From the NCBI RefSeq assembly GCF_964204645.1, contig NC_134036.1, forward strand, positions 2,779,501 to 2,843,500: a stretch of 64,000 nt of DNA. Reading direction: 5' to 3'. The translations under genes were made by a program, and so were the position numbers. Shown piece after piece: positions 1 to 13,900 of this stretch. Source of the stretch: Tubulanus polymorphus (lineage: Eukaryota; Nemertea; Palaeonemertea; Tubulaniformes; Tubulanidae). The notes below the pieces were generated by a model, which had not been told where the DNA came from, ran no database searches, and was given only the letters and a program-made list of their open reading frames with translations. Each line of letters starts with the position of its first letter. Within the stretch, counting starts at the first letter, position 1.

Positions 1-1135
1 TCCAGTGGTGTGAGAGAATAATGTTGTTACCTTGAATCTCACCCGATCCAAAACTTCCAGCACGAATATATTATATACACTGTTTTTACATCCTCGTTTG
101 TTACCTTATCAAAATGATGATGTGTATTACCGTCGTGCTGGGAACTATAACAGCCACCAGCACACAACCACCTTTCTGTACGGTGATTATGATTCCGGAT
201 ATATAGTGATCAATTTGAGTGGACCTATTTATATATATAAATATAGATATAGGGTACAATCATGCTTAGCAATTATCTATAATAAAATATATTGGATTCA
301 GGTCGACGGTATAGTATACTGTCGTATTATCCTTAGTCATGCGGCATGCTGCAATTGTAAGGTGGTTCCCCCGGTGGTTCCGCAACTATGAGTTCGATTC
401 GAATATGGTAAGAACTGCTGAAAAAAGTGGAAAGTGTCCTTATTGCAATTCGAACTCACTTGTCACTCAGCATTGGTGACTGTGAATGCTTCAGCATCAC
501 ACCTTATCCTACTGAAGGGACGCTATCTATTTGATATGTCCCCTACAAACCTGTCGCTCATTTAGCCTTTGAAATCAGAGTATTGCCTCAAAAAATCGAA
601 TCAGTATTTCTCTGGCAGAAATGGTAACGAAACACTAAAATTCAGGAACAGTTGGCAGCTTTTCTTAAGCGTAACTTTCTTCAAAGTTGATGGACATACC
701 TGTTTATCGAATGAAGACATTGAGCATCGTTTCAAAAGAAAATCGGGAACAATTACTGGACAAGTCCTTCTTCTTCGTTGTCGATGCCTCAGAAGTGGAA
801 ATTGTTTAGAAGCGGACGCGATCGCGAGGCAGCTGTTGCAGTCTTACTGGCGATAATACACTTTACTGTAAATCCTATAGAACACTGGGCGGTCGTTGAT
901 AATGATACAATCGCAAAAAATGTTTAATTCACGAATGGCCGTGGATTACAATGGATTTTAATATACCTCGGCTCGACACCTGTTCGATCATCGACCGAGA
1001 TTTACCACAGCACACGATGAATCGATAATTCAATCGAACAATATTATATTAGAATTCTTTAGTATCATCAACCTAGATCAGTGATATTATTATTACTGAC
1101 AGCCTAGTAACAACTTACTTATTTTTAATGAATTC

Positions 1136-1290
1136 AACGATTCAGTAAAATTATGATCAGTTACTAATGACGACCTTCTCATTCTCGATAACTTCAACGA
1201 TTCAGTGAAATTATGATTAGTAACTAATGACGACCTTCTCATTCTTTATATCTTCGGCCATTCAGTAAAATCATTTATTAATGATGATTT
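1136..1290 (+). repeat. Tandem repeat, 60-bp period, three copies
   Basis: The core TTCAGTAAAATTATGAT recurs at 1141, 1201 and 1261 with TTACTAATGACGACCTTCTC between copies. The same unit reappears at 55010-55240 and 55885-56140, so it belongs to a dispersed family. Confidence 0.85.
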
Positions 1291-2754
1291 TTTGTTTGAT
1301 TCTCGATAACTTCAAAATATTGAAATATGTTGAGGGTCAGGGGGTCATATGGAAGCTAAAATCAAAGGCAAACGCGAATGGTCTAAACTTGACCTTTGCG
1401 GCACCAGAAAACTGGAACAAACACGAAAAGGACCAGATACAGAAATATAACATCATCAATTCATTTAATAATTCATACAAGTTTTATTCATGTATATATA
1501 AGGATCATTTCCCAGTATTATTATTATCGCAGGAACGTTAATTTATGCAAATAGTGCGAGAAATAAATACGTGCTGATTGGTCGATTTACAACAATAAAT
1601 CACTATGGTGATAGAGAGAACATCTTTTGCCACAGCAACGAGGAGGGATAACAATACGCATGCACCATACTTTTAGGATGTTTATGTACAAAAATATCAA
1701 TACAATATCCATATAAGCGTTAGCTTTCCCTTCATTACCAGGAAGAATGTTTTACCAAAAACATTACATTTTAATCTTGTACTTGACAAACGTTGGCATT
1801 GTGGCAAATCATTTTTTTTTAGGAATAAAATTTCTTTCAAGTTACTAGGTCAACTCTCGATTATCCCCCATTCTCATTTTTCTGCCCAAATATTTTTGAA
1901 TGCCTGATTAAAGAATTTACTTCATCATCAATTGTGACATCTGCCATCCTCGATTATCAGCCAACAAGACATTTGTCCCAACCATGCGGCATATCAAAAT
2001 CGAGAGTTGACCATACATTGAATTAGTTCAGCTTTTTTTGGAACGCACTCTTTTTTATTATGTTTATTAGGAGCTAGTCTTTCTTTAAAAATTTACATGC
2101 AGTTGGTCAAGCAAAAAACAAGAGCCTATACACTCTTTAAGTGTTAAGTTATGATTCATGGCGACATTTTGGTATCTACCACAAGGGAAAAGTTGGATGG
2201 AATGAGAAGTAGATTGCACATACACAGTGATTGATATATCACAAAGGAATCCGAGGTCAGACAGCGGGTAGAATTTCATGAAAAACTGTTAAGAGAAAAA
2301 ATCTTCAGACTTGGAAGTGACCTGAGCCAATACAAACTCCAGCCTTTTATCATCTGAGACATAACAAATGATGGTTTCTACAAACTTTAATCTTGATGAG
2401 CACTGATGTTCAAGTTGAAATCAATATTTTTCACAACTTCTTGGTGATTTTTCTTTATCCTTATAACTTGTCTTCAATTTCAGGCATTCACTTTTCAGAA
2501 ATATGTAATTTATCAATTTTCTTCTTTTTTCAACAACATCTTGATGGATTCAATTTTTTCGACTCGTCAACTTTTTCACGAAAATTTACCCAACCGCGCG
2601 GGACCATACGGCAAACATTTGGAGACTACGACAATACACGTAGCGAAGTCAGTGGAGCAAGAATATGACAGAGCTTGAAGTATTATCCATTTAAAGCTCC
2701 AACAGAGTTTGGAGGGATACGATATATTGCAATTCATGCATACATTGTCAACTA

Positions 2755-2839
2755 CAGTCGACTCCTCCTAACTCGAGAATCAGTTCTAAGTTCTCAGCAA
2801 TGGTTCCAAAATGTGCGTTGAGTTAAGAGGAGTCTGCTG
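2755..2839. mobile_element. Short pogo/Tigger-like MITE
   Basis: The ends are inverted: CAGTCGACTCCTCCTAACTC at the left and the complement of CAGCAGACTCCTCTTAACTC at the right, beside TA. CAGT-starting ends flanked by TA are typical of pogo/Tigger-type miniature elements. About 85 bp, no coding capacity. Confidence 0.65.
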
Positions 2840-2865
2840 TGTATGTTTGGTGATACATTTAGTGG

Positions 2866-3093
2866 AGGCCCGTTTCACAAAAATTAAGTTATTCCCTTAG
2901 CGTTTCATTCTAGACCTAAACGATAAAATCTACTAGACTTTGTAGTTTCGATGTCAACAAAATACCTCCTTGTTTAAATAAATAGAAGTTGTGATTTCTA
3001 GACCTTTTCACAAATTCCAATGATTTAACAGAAGAATAATCCCTTCGACAAAATGGAAATTGCTTCGAGCATCTTTTTGTGAAACTGGGCACC
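2866..3093. mobile_element. MITE with GGCCCGTTTCACAAAAA ends
   Basis: The left end GGCCCGTTTCACAAAAA is repeated inverted at the right (TTTTTGTGAAACTGGGC). About 228 bp, non-coding. A related element lies at 61758-61887. Confidence 0.65.
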
Positions 3094-3429
3094 TGTTTCT
3101 ATAAATATGTATCTATAAATAGTGACAGAATGTACATTTTATATCACAAGTCGTTTAAAAATATGAGAGAATATTTTTTTAATGTATTAACATCTTCGGG
3201 GACTGAGGAAACACTTAACAAAATGTCACTTTACACGTATATACTTGCACTCACACATTTGGAATGTACAAAAGGAGAGATATGTTGTAACGTTTTGACA
3301 ATTATTGGCAATGAATAATAAGGACAAATTATGGTATTATATTATAAGGAGTGAGCAAATGCGCTTTGGTTGCTGGTGAAAATTTAGATTTCAAAATAAA
3401 ATACCACAATTAATTCAATTGCTTGGACA

Positions 3430-3640
3430 GTGACAGGATTTAGATTGACTGGACTCGGTTATCTCTGGATCCGGTTCTATACATGTTGGCTTTATTCAGC
3501 TCTGAATCTAGTTACGCGGTTGTGTGGGTTAAATTTGACTCTGGATCCAATTCTACAGTTGTGTGGTTTAATTTTAATCAAGATCCAGTTTCGTAGTCAT
3601 GTCAGTTTAATTTGACTCTAAATCCAGGTCTTCAGTTTTA
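3430..3640 (+). repeat. Copies of a 39-bp dispersed satellite unit
   Basis: Degenerate tandem units built on TTTGACTCTGGATCCAGTT and TGTGTGGTTTAATTT. The same unit forms arrays at 37225-37545, 37860-38170 and 48180-48450. Confidence 0.7.
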
Positions 3641-3857
3641 GATGAGGGATCAACATTTTTTTTTTACTTTTTTGACAACACCGTTTTGACTTAAAAAAGT
3701 TTCCTTCTGATAATATTTTGAAACCTAATTCACCACCAGGTGCAAGCTATGTATATAAACAACACATGGCACAGCCACGGATAAATATGCACCTATTGCA
3801 TTATGTCAGGCCATCAGAAAAATTTAACCACCATACTATACAACATAATTGATTATG

Positions 3858-3896
3858 CTAATAATAATAATAATAATAATAATAATGATAATAACA
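3858..3896 (+). repeat. (AAT)n microsatellite
   Basis: About nine AAT units followed by imperfect ones. Confidence 0.85.
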
Positions 3897-4771
3897 ATAT
3901 CAATTTTTCCTATAAGATAGAAAATAAATCAATAACTAACAAATTCACTGTTTATCAATTAACACGTAATAATTAATAACCGATTATTACTAAACTAATT
4001 AAAATGGACGATATGACGCATATATAACGTAATCATATATTCTGAATTGTAATATTTGTAATATTTACAGTATAAAACACTACGCAAAAACGACTTTAAC
4101 ACGGTAATACATTGTAATAATACACTGTAATGCATACACGTCTATACACTAAATGTGTAAACATATCCCAATGCAACATTCGAAAAATGAAAATGAACTC
4201 ATGAGTTTCTTTTTTCGAAATACATTCAACCATTGAAGTTTCATTTCTCCATTCATTCTTTAAACAATATCAAACATGTATCAAAGTGGTGCAAATTTAT
4301 ACAATTTCCTGACAGCCAATAAGAAACCTCCATATTCGAAACTGACCAATAGAAATTCACGCATTTCAATCAGCACGAAATAAACAATTTCGTCTCGCTG
4401 TTCAGAAAAATCAAAAAATTTCGCAAAAAGAATTCGAGTTTCAGGCACGGAACGGAGGAAGCAAAAGTGTAAATCAATCTTCGATATTCAGAAAGGAACG
4501 TCGAGCAAAAGATGAAAATTCAGTTCTCGGATGAGTTGAACATCATGACTACGCTTAACCCGCAAAAGAAACTGATGCACCGTCAGAAACCAGTGGTTTA
4601 GAGTCTCTTCATTGTTTAACTCAAATAAACTTTCACCGTTCGCAATCTTGTTTTTACATAACAGTTTCCATTGTTGTACTAATATACAAACTACATTGAG
4701 CTTAGCAACATTTGTGCAGCCAATAGGAAGCGGCCAGTTCAGCGAGCGACCAATGAACGATTGTTTGTCTG

Positions 4772-4777
4772 TTTATT
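4772..4777 (-). promoter_or_regulatory. Possible PRUNE2 polyadenylation signal
   Basis: AATAAA on the minus strand, 9 nt after the PRUNE2 stop codon. It is unusually close to the stop but is the nearest canonical hexamer; I saw no other clear AATAAA on this strand in the next several hundred bases. Confidence 0.4.
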
Positions 4778-4785
4778 TAGGGGGG

Positions 4786-4945
4786 TTAAAAACGAGTTTC
4801 GTTGAGGTCGCCGCCGCTCTGTTCGGGAATTTCCGGCAGATTTTTCTGTTGTTGGAAACGTTTTTTCAACGATCGAAGTCGTTGATGTTTTTTTTCATCG
4901 CGCTGACGTTTCAGCTCGAGTTTCTTCACGTAGAAAACGTCGTCG
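4786..4945 (-). CDS. PRUNE2: PRUNE2 terminal coding exon
   Basis: 160 nt, with acceptor TTGTATTTCAG and stop TAA at 4788-4786. It encodes a Lys/Arg/Gln-rich tail ([10 protein letters not shown]) that lines up with the K-F-K-K-R-Q-K-R tail of BNIP2 proteins, then runs on to about 52 residues. An AATAAA (4777-4772) lies only 9 nt past the stop, so either the 3' UTR is very short or a more distal site is used. Confidence 0.82.
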
Positions 4946-7900
4946 CTGAAATACAAGAGACGACAAACAATGAGTAAAATTCCAGAACCTGATATAAGGC
5001 TATAAAGAATTGATACCTTGTTTCTCTCATTTCTGCTGAGCTTAAAAGTTGACCAGGCCGTCTATCTACCCTATACATTACCTTATGAAAATCATGATCA
5101 AGCTTACCATAACAGACTCAGCAGTTTTATTGCAGTTAAAAATATGACCTGGCCATTTAGGAGAAACAAGTTATCATTTCTTTGCACCTAACTTTAAGAC
5201 CTTGACAATTTCAATGCATCGTAGCAAATCAAGTCGATTTTGAAATCATACGTAGATTTGAGACGCGTGGAAGCGGCTGCCTCTTCTAGAACATCAATTT
5301 GATGTCATAGGGGGATCTACAGAAGCAGCTCCATTTTAACTGGAAGCATTTTAATCAGCACATCAACATGATGTTCAAAGTGGTTTTATGAATGAAGCAG
5401 CCATCTTTTTTGGTCACCACATTTAGATTTATGAAAGCTGTCATCTTTTCTGGAATGGTGTGGTGTCTATTTGCTGCCGACGATATCATAGGCAGATTAA
5501 TGAAGGCTGCCATGTCTAGAAGAGGGTAGAACAGTGTAGCTGTCATTACCTGTGTTAACTAGGTGAGGTGATTGGCGTGGAATTAGTGGATGATATCGGC
5601 GACGTCCATGGTTTATTTTTATTGCGTAGTTGATCGTACCTTCATTAGAATTAACAACAAATCATTCATGAATTATCGGATATATCGAGATTTAATTATC
5701 TATGGGCTGCATTCGCTGAGGAGTTGGTTAGAGTTAACCAGTTTATAGTTGACATAGTGACAATTAAAAAGTTCGTTGTTACTATGGCATTTATCCGCTG
5801 GTTATCTTTAACCAACTTTTGAGCAACTTTAGCCTTCGAGTATTAATAATAGTAATAATAACAATAATTATGATCATTGTAATATCTATATCATCATTAA
5901 TCAAATTTAGATAATAAAATATATATGATAGGGATAGGAAAATTGATGGGAGCCCGAACAGAGCTTGAAAGGCTGTAAGTGAATTACTATGGATGTTCAG
6001 GAGACGCCTTCGGGTAAAATGTAGTAATAAGTTTTAAGGAAAACTCTGATTGAGATTTGAAAGTAAAACATTGTCTGACGCAAATGTATAAAATTTTGAC
6101 ATGACTGAGTTTTCAATTATAATAACATAACATTTTTTGATTGTATAAAGCAGAGTTGGCGGGGTGGGGTGGGGGTTTAATTGATATGGATTATAGTTTT
6201 AGAGGATGACTCACCTTTGAACTTGTTCAGGTACATATAGATATTCCATGGGAACGATATCGGAGAGATCTTTTAACGAGTATATGTACTTGATTTTTGA
6301 ATAAAACTTTGAGCTGTCGATGAAAGCAAAAAGAAGTGGATTCAAATTAAAGATTTAAGTAGATTAATCATGTTTGCTGTCACCATCTTTCTACATAGTT
6401 GGAAACAGAGCTTTTACATTGTCAGCCATTACTCAAAAATTGAACAATGGCATTGAGAATGAAGTAGAATTTGTTCGTATTGCCAGCACTATTAAAGAAC
6501 TGTGTCATTCCAACTGCCACAGTGAAAATATCAATCAACGAATGATAAGGAGCGGCTACAAGATAACTCGTGGCGGCAATGAGGACAGAACCAGAACTAC
6601 AAGTTAACTTGCAGTGGCAGTGATGGCAGAACTGGAACAATGTAATATTTCCTAGTTAGGAGCAAACTTAACATATAGAATTCTAGATCTACGGTCATTG
6701 TTTTTTACCTGATAAATGGTCGAGTCATTAACGTAACTGTTTTGATCCAGAAAGTCGGATGAACTAATAACAAACTTTTCAAATTCTTCCGTAACCTGCA
6801 AAGTGAGCAAATAATATTTACAGTTAATGTCATGGAAACAGTGCAATGATGATCCTAGACTTTAAGAATATTTTCCGACCCAAAGCTGCATCACAAGAAT
6901 TAATGCTCGATTTTGTTTTGAGTGAGGCATAAACATTCATTGAATCACTGCAATAGTTACCTTCTGTCAATCATCTGATAGCACCTTCGCATCCAACCAA
7001 TCGTTGGCATTTTCGATCGAGGGGTGGAGCCATGGAAGTAGATAATCATGTAGTCATCGGCGACCAACAATTCTAATGTACTTATCACATATCTACAACG
7101 AGATGAAACGAACAACGAAATGAAAATCTGTAACATTCGACGCCCGCTTTCGAAACCGATTCTTAAAACTTACAAGAATAAATTATCCATCACGTAGCGG
7201 TAGTCATGACGACTACGGTCGGGTAGATAACACGACGCGAAAACGACGATCGCGTTCGCACCATTGCCATAGTAACCGCCGTGTGACAATACGCGTTTAT
7301 ACGGTTCGATGACTTTCATGTCGACTTTGTATTTTTTGTCGGCGATAACGACCGTGCGCCAGTGTCGTTCATTCTCCAGTTCCTCCTCGGCGGTGTATTC
7401 GGGTATCGGGGCGACTCCGCCCCCGCCCCCGGGCGTCGTAGGGCTCGACGTTGTCGTGGTTTCGTAGTCTTCCATGTGCGGCGAATCGTCATCGTCATCC
7501 CATTCTAGCTCACCTGCAGAGCGGGAGCGGGGAGAGAGTGAGAGAGAGAGAGAGAGAGAGCAGGGAGATAAGTGACAGAGAGAGACCTAGGTTGGTCTGA
7601 TATCTAAATCGGTGATTTCGAGATTTCTGATATCTAAATTTGAATGATAGATCAACCACAAAATCAAAGAGAGCAGGGAGATGTAGCTCAACCATAAAAT
7701 AAATCCAAATTACCGGTAAAATCATCTCCGTAATCGAGATCGTCTAAATCGGGAGTTTCCAGGTCGTCTGGAGTGGGGATGTCCTCCATCGCGTCGAGCG
7801 TATCAATCGAACTCAAACGTTCTAGACTGCGTTCCTGATCGGCTTCGGTCATCGATGGGAAACGATCGTGCGTGAAATCCATATCGAGATCCGGCATGAT

Positions 7901-10900
7901 TTTCTTCTTCGTCCGAACGTTATTGTTGTTCGTCGTCGTCGGCAACGTGTCTGGACGTGTTGCGGCTGAAAATTTAAGGAAAATACGATATATATCATAA
8001 CGAATCGATATCTGAAGAGCTTTAAAAATTCTAAAAATAGACTGGATTTGCATAATTTATGTGGGAAGATTTGCATAATGCATGGAATCAATTGACTCTT
8101 TTAAAGCAATCTCAAGTTTTTACCAGAGATAAAGGATTTTCAAAGATTCCTTAAATAGACCTGATTTGCATAATTCTTGTGATCAGATTGCATAATTCTG
8201 TTAGCAAGACACTTCAAAGCAAACTCTTAAAACCTTTCAGTACTGCCGTGTAGACGCACTCAAGCGGTATGCCTGTCATTCAAAGCACTGGGATAAAATC
8301 TTCAAAAATCATCAAATTATCTCTAGCACTTCAGGGTATTAATTAATCAGTTAGCACTGAAATTCGACTGTAAGTTTCCTCACCTTTAGGAGTACTTTCC
8401 AGTTCGGCATTGTCGACTTCTGTTACGATGAAATCGCTTGAGTCAAACACACCTTCCTCGCCTTCCATCGAAATCTTCGAACTGTTGATGACGTCTTCGT
8501 TTTCATTCATTTTCATCTGTAATGATAGGAAAATTCAAATGTCAACGCAATGTTAAGACAAAGGCAGAAAGGATGACACCACCCTAACCATCCCAAACTA
8601 CAGTACAGGGATCAGTTGGTTAAAAGTTAATCTGTGGATAGTTGATATAGTGACAATTAAAATTGCATTGTAACCATGGCCCATGGTCTATTTGCCCACC
8701 GGTTAACTCCAACCAACATTTGAGCAACTGGCCCCTGCGCATCTGAACCTAAATTCTCTCATGTTCGCTTCATAACTTATAGGACCAGCTCTTCAAAATT
8801 AGAACCTGATATTATAGGAGTACCTTACCAGTACCTCAGTACAACCAGAATACTTGAAACTACAAGGGACAGCTTCAAAAGCTCATCAAAGTCTACTCAG
8901 AATACTGCTAAGTTGTCAAAAGGGCTGCAAATGTTTTCATTATCAATTCATCATTCATCATTCAACACGGCCCGCAGAGAGTTTATCAAATATTGTCAGT
9001 TGTCTTTTTGGTTCCACATTGCTACACCTAGATACCTCGGGAAAAGATCAGCAGGAGATACATGGAAGCAGCCCCATGCCAATATGGCCAAGAAGGCAAA
9101 GCGATGGACAAACAGTCTACGGAACCAGCGCTTGAGAAGTGATGTATATGTCCAGAGAGATGTAGACACAGAGAGAGCCACCCGTTATTGGTCCAGGCAC
9201 GGACGGCAAAATCTCCCACAATACGTCCAGAGATAGAAAGTCTAATTCATCAATATTTGTCCAGGCATTGCAGTTATAGCATATAGAAATGTTAAGGACA
9301 AGTATTTCTTGGTTCCCAAACTGCGATATCAATGAGCAAGCAGCAAATATCAATTTCCGACACGGTACAATGTAAAACACATATCACCATATCGGAAAAT
9401 GATGCATCAGTTATTTTACTCATAGATAACAAGATCGAAGTTGCTACACAACACAAAACCCACCTTCGATGTTAACAGGGCGTCACAGCATGGAATATCG
9501 TCGCTAATAATCCGACCGCTGTTTGTTACATCAAACAACTGATCATCATCGTCACTGTTGCGTGTATTGTACACTATTACCATAGCGACACAAACTCTCT
9601 CTCCGTAAGCTGAGAGATTCGAGACTAATAACTTTAGTCGTCAGGTGAAACACGCGCTGAATCTAAATCTGGATTTCGTTTCGGAAGAAATTGATGAATC
9701 CGAAATGAAAACTAATCGAAAGGCTGACAATGGAGAGGCACAAATTGTCCAATAATTCCACTTTGAATCACAAAGTTTTTACGAAATGAGTTTAATCATG
9801 GTCTGTGCTTGAGGTTCACAATAAAATCATACACTAACCATACGTTTTTATCTGATGAGATTTAAATCACTAATACCATTGATAAGGTCACTCACTAACT
9901 ACAGTCCAGTATCCAGAGATTAGTTGTGATATTTAGTTCCAAGCGTTATCAGTGAACGTAAATGCTATTACAATACAATAGCTACGATATCCACAATAAT
10001 TCTCACAATTCAACCGATGCTTTGTAAAATATAGATTCCAAACGCAAATTTCTCTCCAGAGCGCAAGTCGATAGCTTGGGCTGTGCATCAATAATGAGAG
10101 GATATTATCATCGGAGCTGGGTGGGGACATGTAGAGAGAGAACTAGTGGATGAGTCATTTTTACCGCCAGCTTACAGGTGAACGTGTGACACACATGTTC
10201 ACAGCAGTGACATGTTACATGTCACAGTGCTTGCCTGCGTTTACTATGAACAGCTGTTTCAATGTTTATAAACTGTCCTGAGTGTCATTCATATAACAGC
10301 AACACTACAGCGTCTCATTGAGTGGATCGTTCAAATACTGATTCAGTGGTTTTTGATTGCACACTTTCAATTCAAACAAACAAAAATATTTTCATCGCTA
10401 TTTTCCAATGTACAATTGCAGCTTGACTATGATTGAGTACCGGACATACAAGGACCATATCACAGCATTCTGTCCACAGGGTACTGGGCAGGAGGCCTCA
10501 GTGGCAACTATGAGCTCTCTGTCCATCGGATTCTATCTTCAGGACAGGTGTCCAATGGAGCAGCTCAAAGGGGCAGCTCTATCTATCTATCTGATCCTAC
10601 TGCTGTGCAGAGGAGACCACGGGTGTAGCCATGAGATTCCTATCAGACTCAGAATCATGTAGGATGGAATGAATGAATGAGAGCATCCACAAGCTCCCTG
10701 TTTAATGGATACAGTCTGCTTTGGTTCCAGCTAGTTGGCAAAGACAACAGAAGGCTTTCATGGTTTGAGTATTTGCAAACATTTCCCAAAACAGGAAAAT
10801 GCAGATACTGACCGCATCTTTGTCGGGCTTTTTTAAATTCCGTTCAGCTACAGAAATTAATGAATGCAAGAGGAGTTTATTTAGAAGGCCGACTATTCCC

Positions 10901-13900
10901 TGATTCGACTTTTGTAGAAGGCTGGATACCATGGCAACGAGAGGATATACAGACAGACTGAGCGATGGAGCGATGAGAAAACGCCCAAAGACTTCGATGA
11001 AGATTATCACATATATCAATATCAACGCAAATATGAATTCATGAATATTAGAGACGAAATAAGTGATATTATCAAGATCAGACATGAGATTGAGAACCTT
11101 CCTTATCATTAATGACCAAAGTGCCAGCATTGAAATAAATATCAACATGTGATTGAACTTGAAATTATGTCTATATAAATATTGCCTGTAGAATTCACTA
11201 GGGTAAGATTCAATTAGTCCCAGGTGATATCATGTCGTTGTGCTGACATAAATACAATATGCCAACGATAGGAAATCCAATACATATCTAATACAATTAC
11301 GTTAACTTTATTTTGTAAAGGACAGATACATATCAAGATATGTTGCTACTTACATGCTCATAATACCTGAAGTTATATCTCTTCGAAAATAAAAGTATTC
11401 AAATTTACCTCATCTGAAGAAACATGTAGCATTTCTGAGTTCTCAACAACAAGACGAAGCCAGACAAAATAAACTCGATTCAATCAGCAAAACCTAGAAC
11501 TACTTTTGTTCTATCCTCTTCAGGTTCCTGGTGTGAATTAGCTACCCCTACTATTGTAACTATACCGGTAACTGTCTTTTTCAATAAGAAAAAAAATAAT
11601 AACATTGTTTGCATTGATATTGTGGGTTTCTCTTAAGGATATGCCTACAACAAGTGTCAAAATATGCTAAACCATGGAAGGAAACAAACTATATAATCTA
11701 GTTTATATGTCCATGACCAAACCAATCATTTCCAAGTCAATCATGCTCTTACAAGTTAAGTAACGACATTGCATGTCAATAGCGCCATGCGAGATCAGTA
11801 GTGGTTAATTAATAAACCATGTCCTACCGAATTAAGCATTGTTATGTTATACGCTCAGCTGGTCGACAATTACTTCTTGGGAACCCCGCCAGACTTTCAG
11901 TTTCATAATAGAAAGTCAGACCACTCATATCAAACTACTAATATATACATGACCCTGCCTAATAACACTAACAATCAGAATAGAATTTCACAATGCGTAA
12001 TAGGGCCCTCCACCCTGAGTAGTTGGTGGCTTCTGTGGTTCCTATGACTGCCGTGTGGCCTATTGACGTATTGTTAAAAAGACAATTTGTTGATTCCTCA
12101 CAGCTATGGAAACTTGTATTTTGTGTAGGCCTATGTCAACTCTTTTTAATACGGCATATAGCATTCATCAGCTTTTGATATCAAAGAATTCCTATTTCAT
12201 TAGCCAGCTAGATGTTTTTTTCAGGCAAAATATAATATAACTCAGCCTCTTATTCAATGCGGATGTCCTTTTTCTAACTTGATAACCACTTGATTGGATA
12301 CAGTTCCCAAGACAATATCACCTAGCGGCAACCTATGTTGAAGTAGGCCAACCATATGGTACAAGAATGGATGTTCCAACATCAAGTCTGCATCAAATAC
12401 CAGTACCGGTACCTGACAGAAAGGTACCAAATATTGGGGCACGGCCTGACTTTTAGATGCCACCAATGCTTAGCGTGAGATTTGACTTCAATGTTTTTTC
12501 CGAATAATTTCAAAAGCATAGAAAAGCAGAGAAGTAAGTAGGCCTACCTTTATATTATGTACAGTAAAAACTGTGTTTATGAAAATATGAAATTACAAAA
12601 ATCTGTGATTGTATATACACCTAGATTTCAGCTTGTTTTATAGTTATGTAGTGAGAATGCAATACTTGTTGTCTCACTACAGCAAACCACTGAACCAGGT
12701 ATATGCACCATATAAGACTAAAAAATGATAGCTTGTTTCTCCTAATCGGCAGGGGGTCATTTTATGAACTGATGTAAAATTTGTGATCAGTTCATTTCTA
12801 TAACTGTCGAGTCTGTTATTGTTAGCTTGATCATGATTTTTGAAAAAGTAATATACAGGGTAGATAGGCGGCCGACCGGTCAAATTTTAAGCTCAGCAGA
12901 AATGAGCGAAACAAGGTACCTATCTGTACGAGTGAGCACTTACAAGAACTTCTACCTGAATGCTAAATGCGAGCCTATTGTGACTGTTCTACTTGCTGAG
13001 AAACAAGGTATCAATTTGTTTTAGCCTAAAGCTTTTCATATGCAGGAAAAGTTCAGTTTTTTGAAGATCAAAAGCTGTCAACATAAGCTCCACTACTTCC
13101 CAGCAACTTTTATTTTCAGCCAATAGCTGTCAACATAAGTTCCACTTCTTCGCAGCAAATTAGTACAGCATGAATGTCAAAATGTTATCACAGAATGAGG
13201 ACAAAACAAGTCTACATTTATAAGTTTCACTTTTACTCTTGGGTAACCCTTATGTCAAAATGCTTTGTAAAGTACTTCGTTGCAGTGCTATTTATATACA
13301 AGAATTAGGCCAACACATGTGTTTCAGGCTCAGACAAATACTATAACGCACATACAGATAGATAGGAGTTGTTAGAAGAAAGTTCTTATTCGGAACACGA
13401 AAATATGGTCTCCACGAAACATTGCTGTTACGGTATTTGTAACAGCGACTCCAGGTACGATTACCGACCGCACATGCAAGGAGTTAGATTCATACCATTC
13501 CCGAAACCGAAAAGGTATCCGGCTAAATGTGAAAGATGGTTAAAGGCTTGCGGACGTCCCAAAGAGGATTTCAACGCGAACAAAGTCACGAGGAACACCT
13601 ATATTTGTTCGAAACATTTCGTTGGACAAAACGGGCCCACGGAGGAAAATCCGGATCCAATACCCGCTACAGCATGTCGCGAACAAGTATGTAGAAATTC
13701 TTTCATTTTCAAACGAATCTAATACCGGTATTATTCAAGTATACAGCTATTTTACGATACAGCTGACACAGTAGATCAAAATGATAGGTCCGACTTTTAG
13801 ACAATATATCTCTTATTTGTTTATAAAGATAATTTGTAGTTATCCAAGTTCTGACAAAAGTTTATATTCAGTGTTTTTCTGTAGAATTTTAGAGGAGCTG

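Larger units (their letters stand above)
1..4785. other. Left flank without a convincing gene
   Basis: Downstream of the PRUNE2 stop I see no exon I can support. The stretch holds a 60-bp tandem repeat (1136-1290), two inverted-repeat elements (2755-2839 and 2866-3093), copies of the 39-bp dispersed repeat (3430-3640) and an AAT microsatellite. The open frames near 32-391 and 569-856 show no recognisable domain. Confidence 0.6.
9584..13362. other. PRUNE2 intron 9 DNA upstream of the candidate short-isoform start
   Basis: No exon was recognised. It holds a perfect short palindrome at 10207-10225 and one copy of the GGCTAA-type MITE (12716-12922). For a transcript starting at 9583 this region would be the promoter. 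Confidence 0.45.

Noticed and set aside
569-856. 95-codon plus-strand frame starting M-K-S-E-Y-C
   Set aside because: Complex composition and an acceptor-like TTTAG nearby made me consider an exon, but there is no recognisable domain, no partner exon and no codon bias like the real exons.
10702-11148. 148-codon minus-strand hydrophobic frame in intron 9
   Set aside because: AT-driven Leu/Ile/Phe-rich translation without a family signature; it cannot be joined in phase with the PRUNE2 exons.
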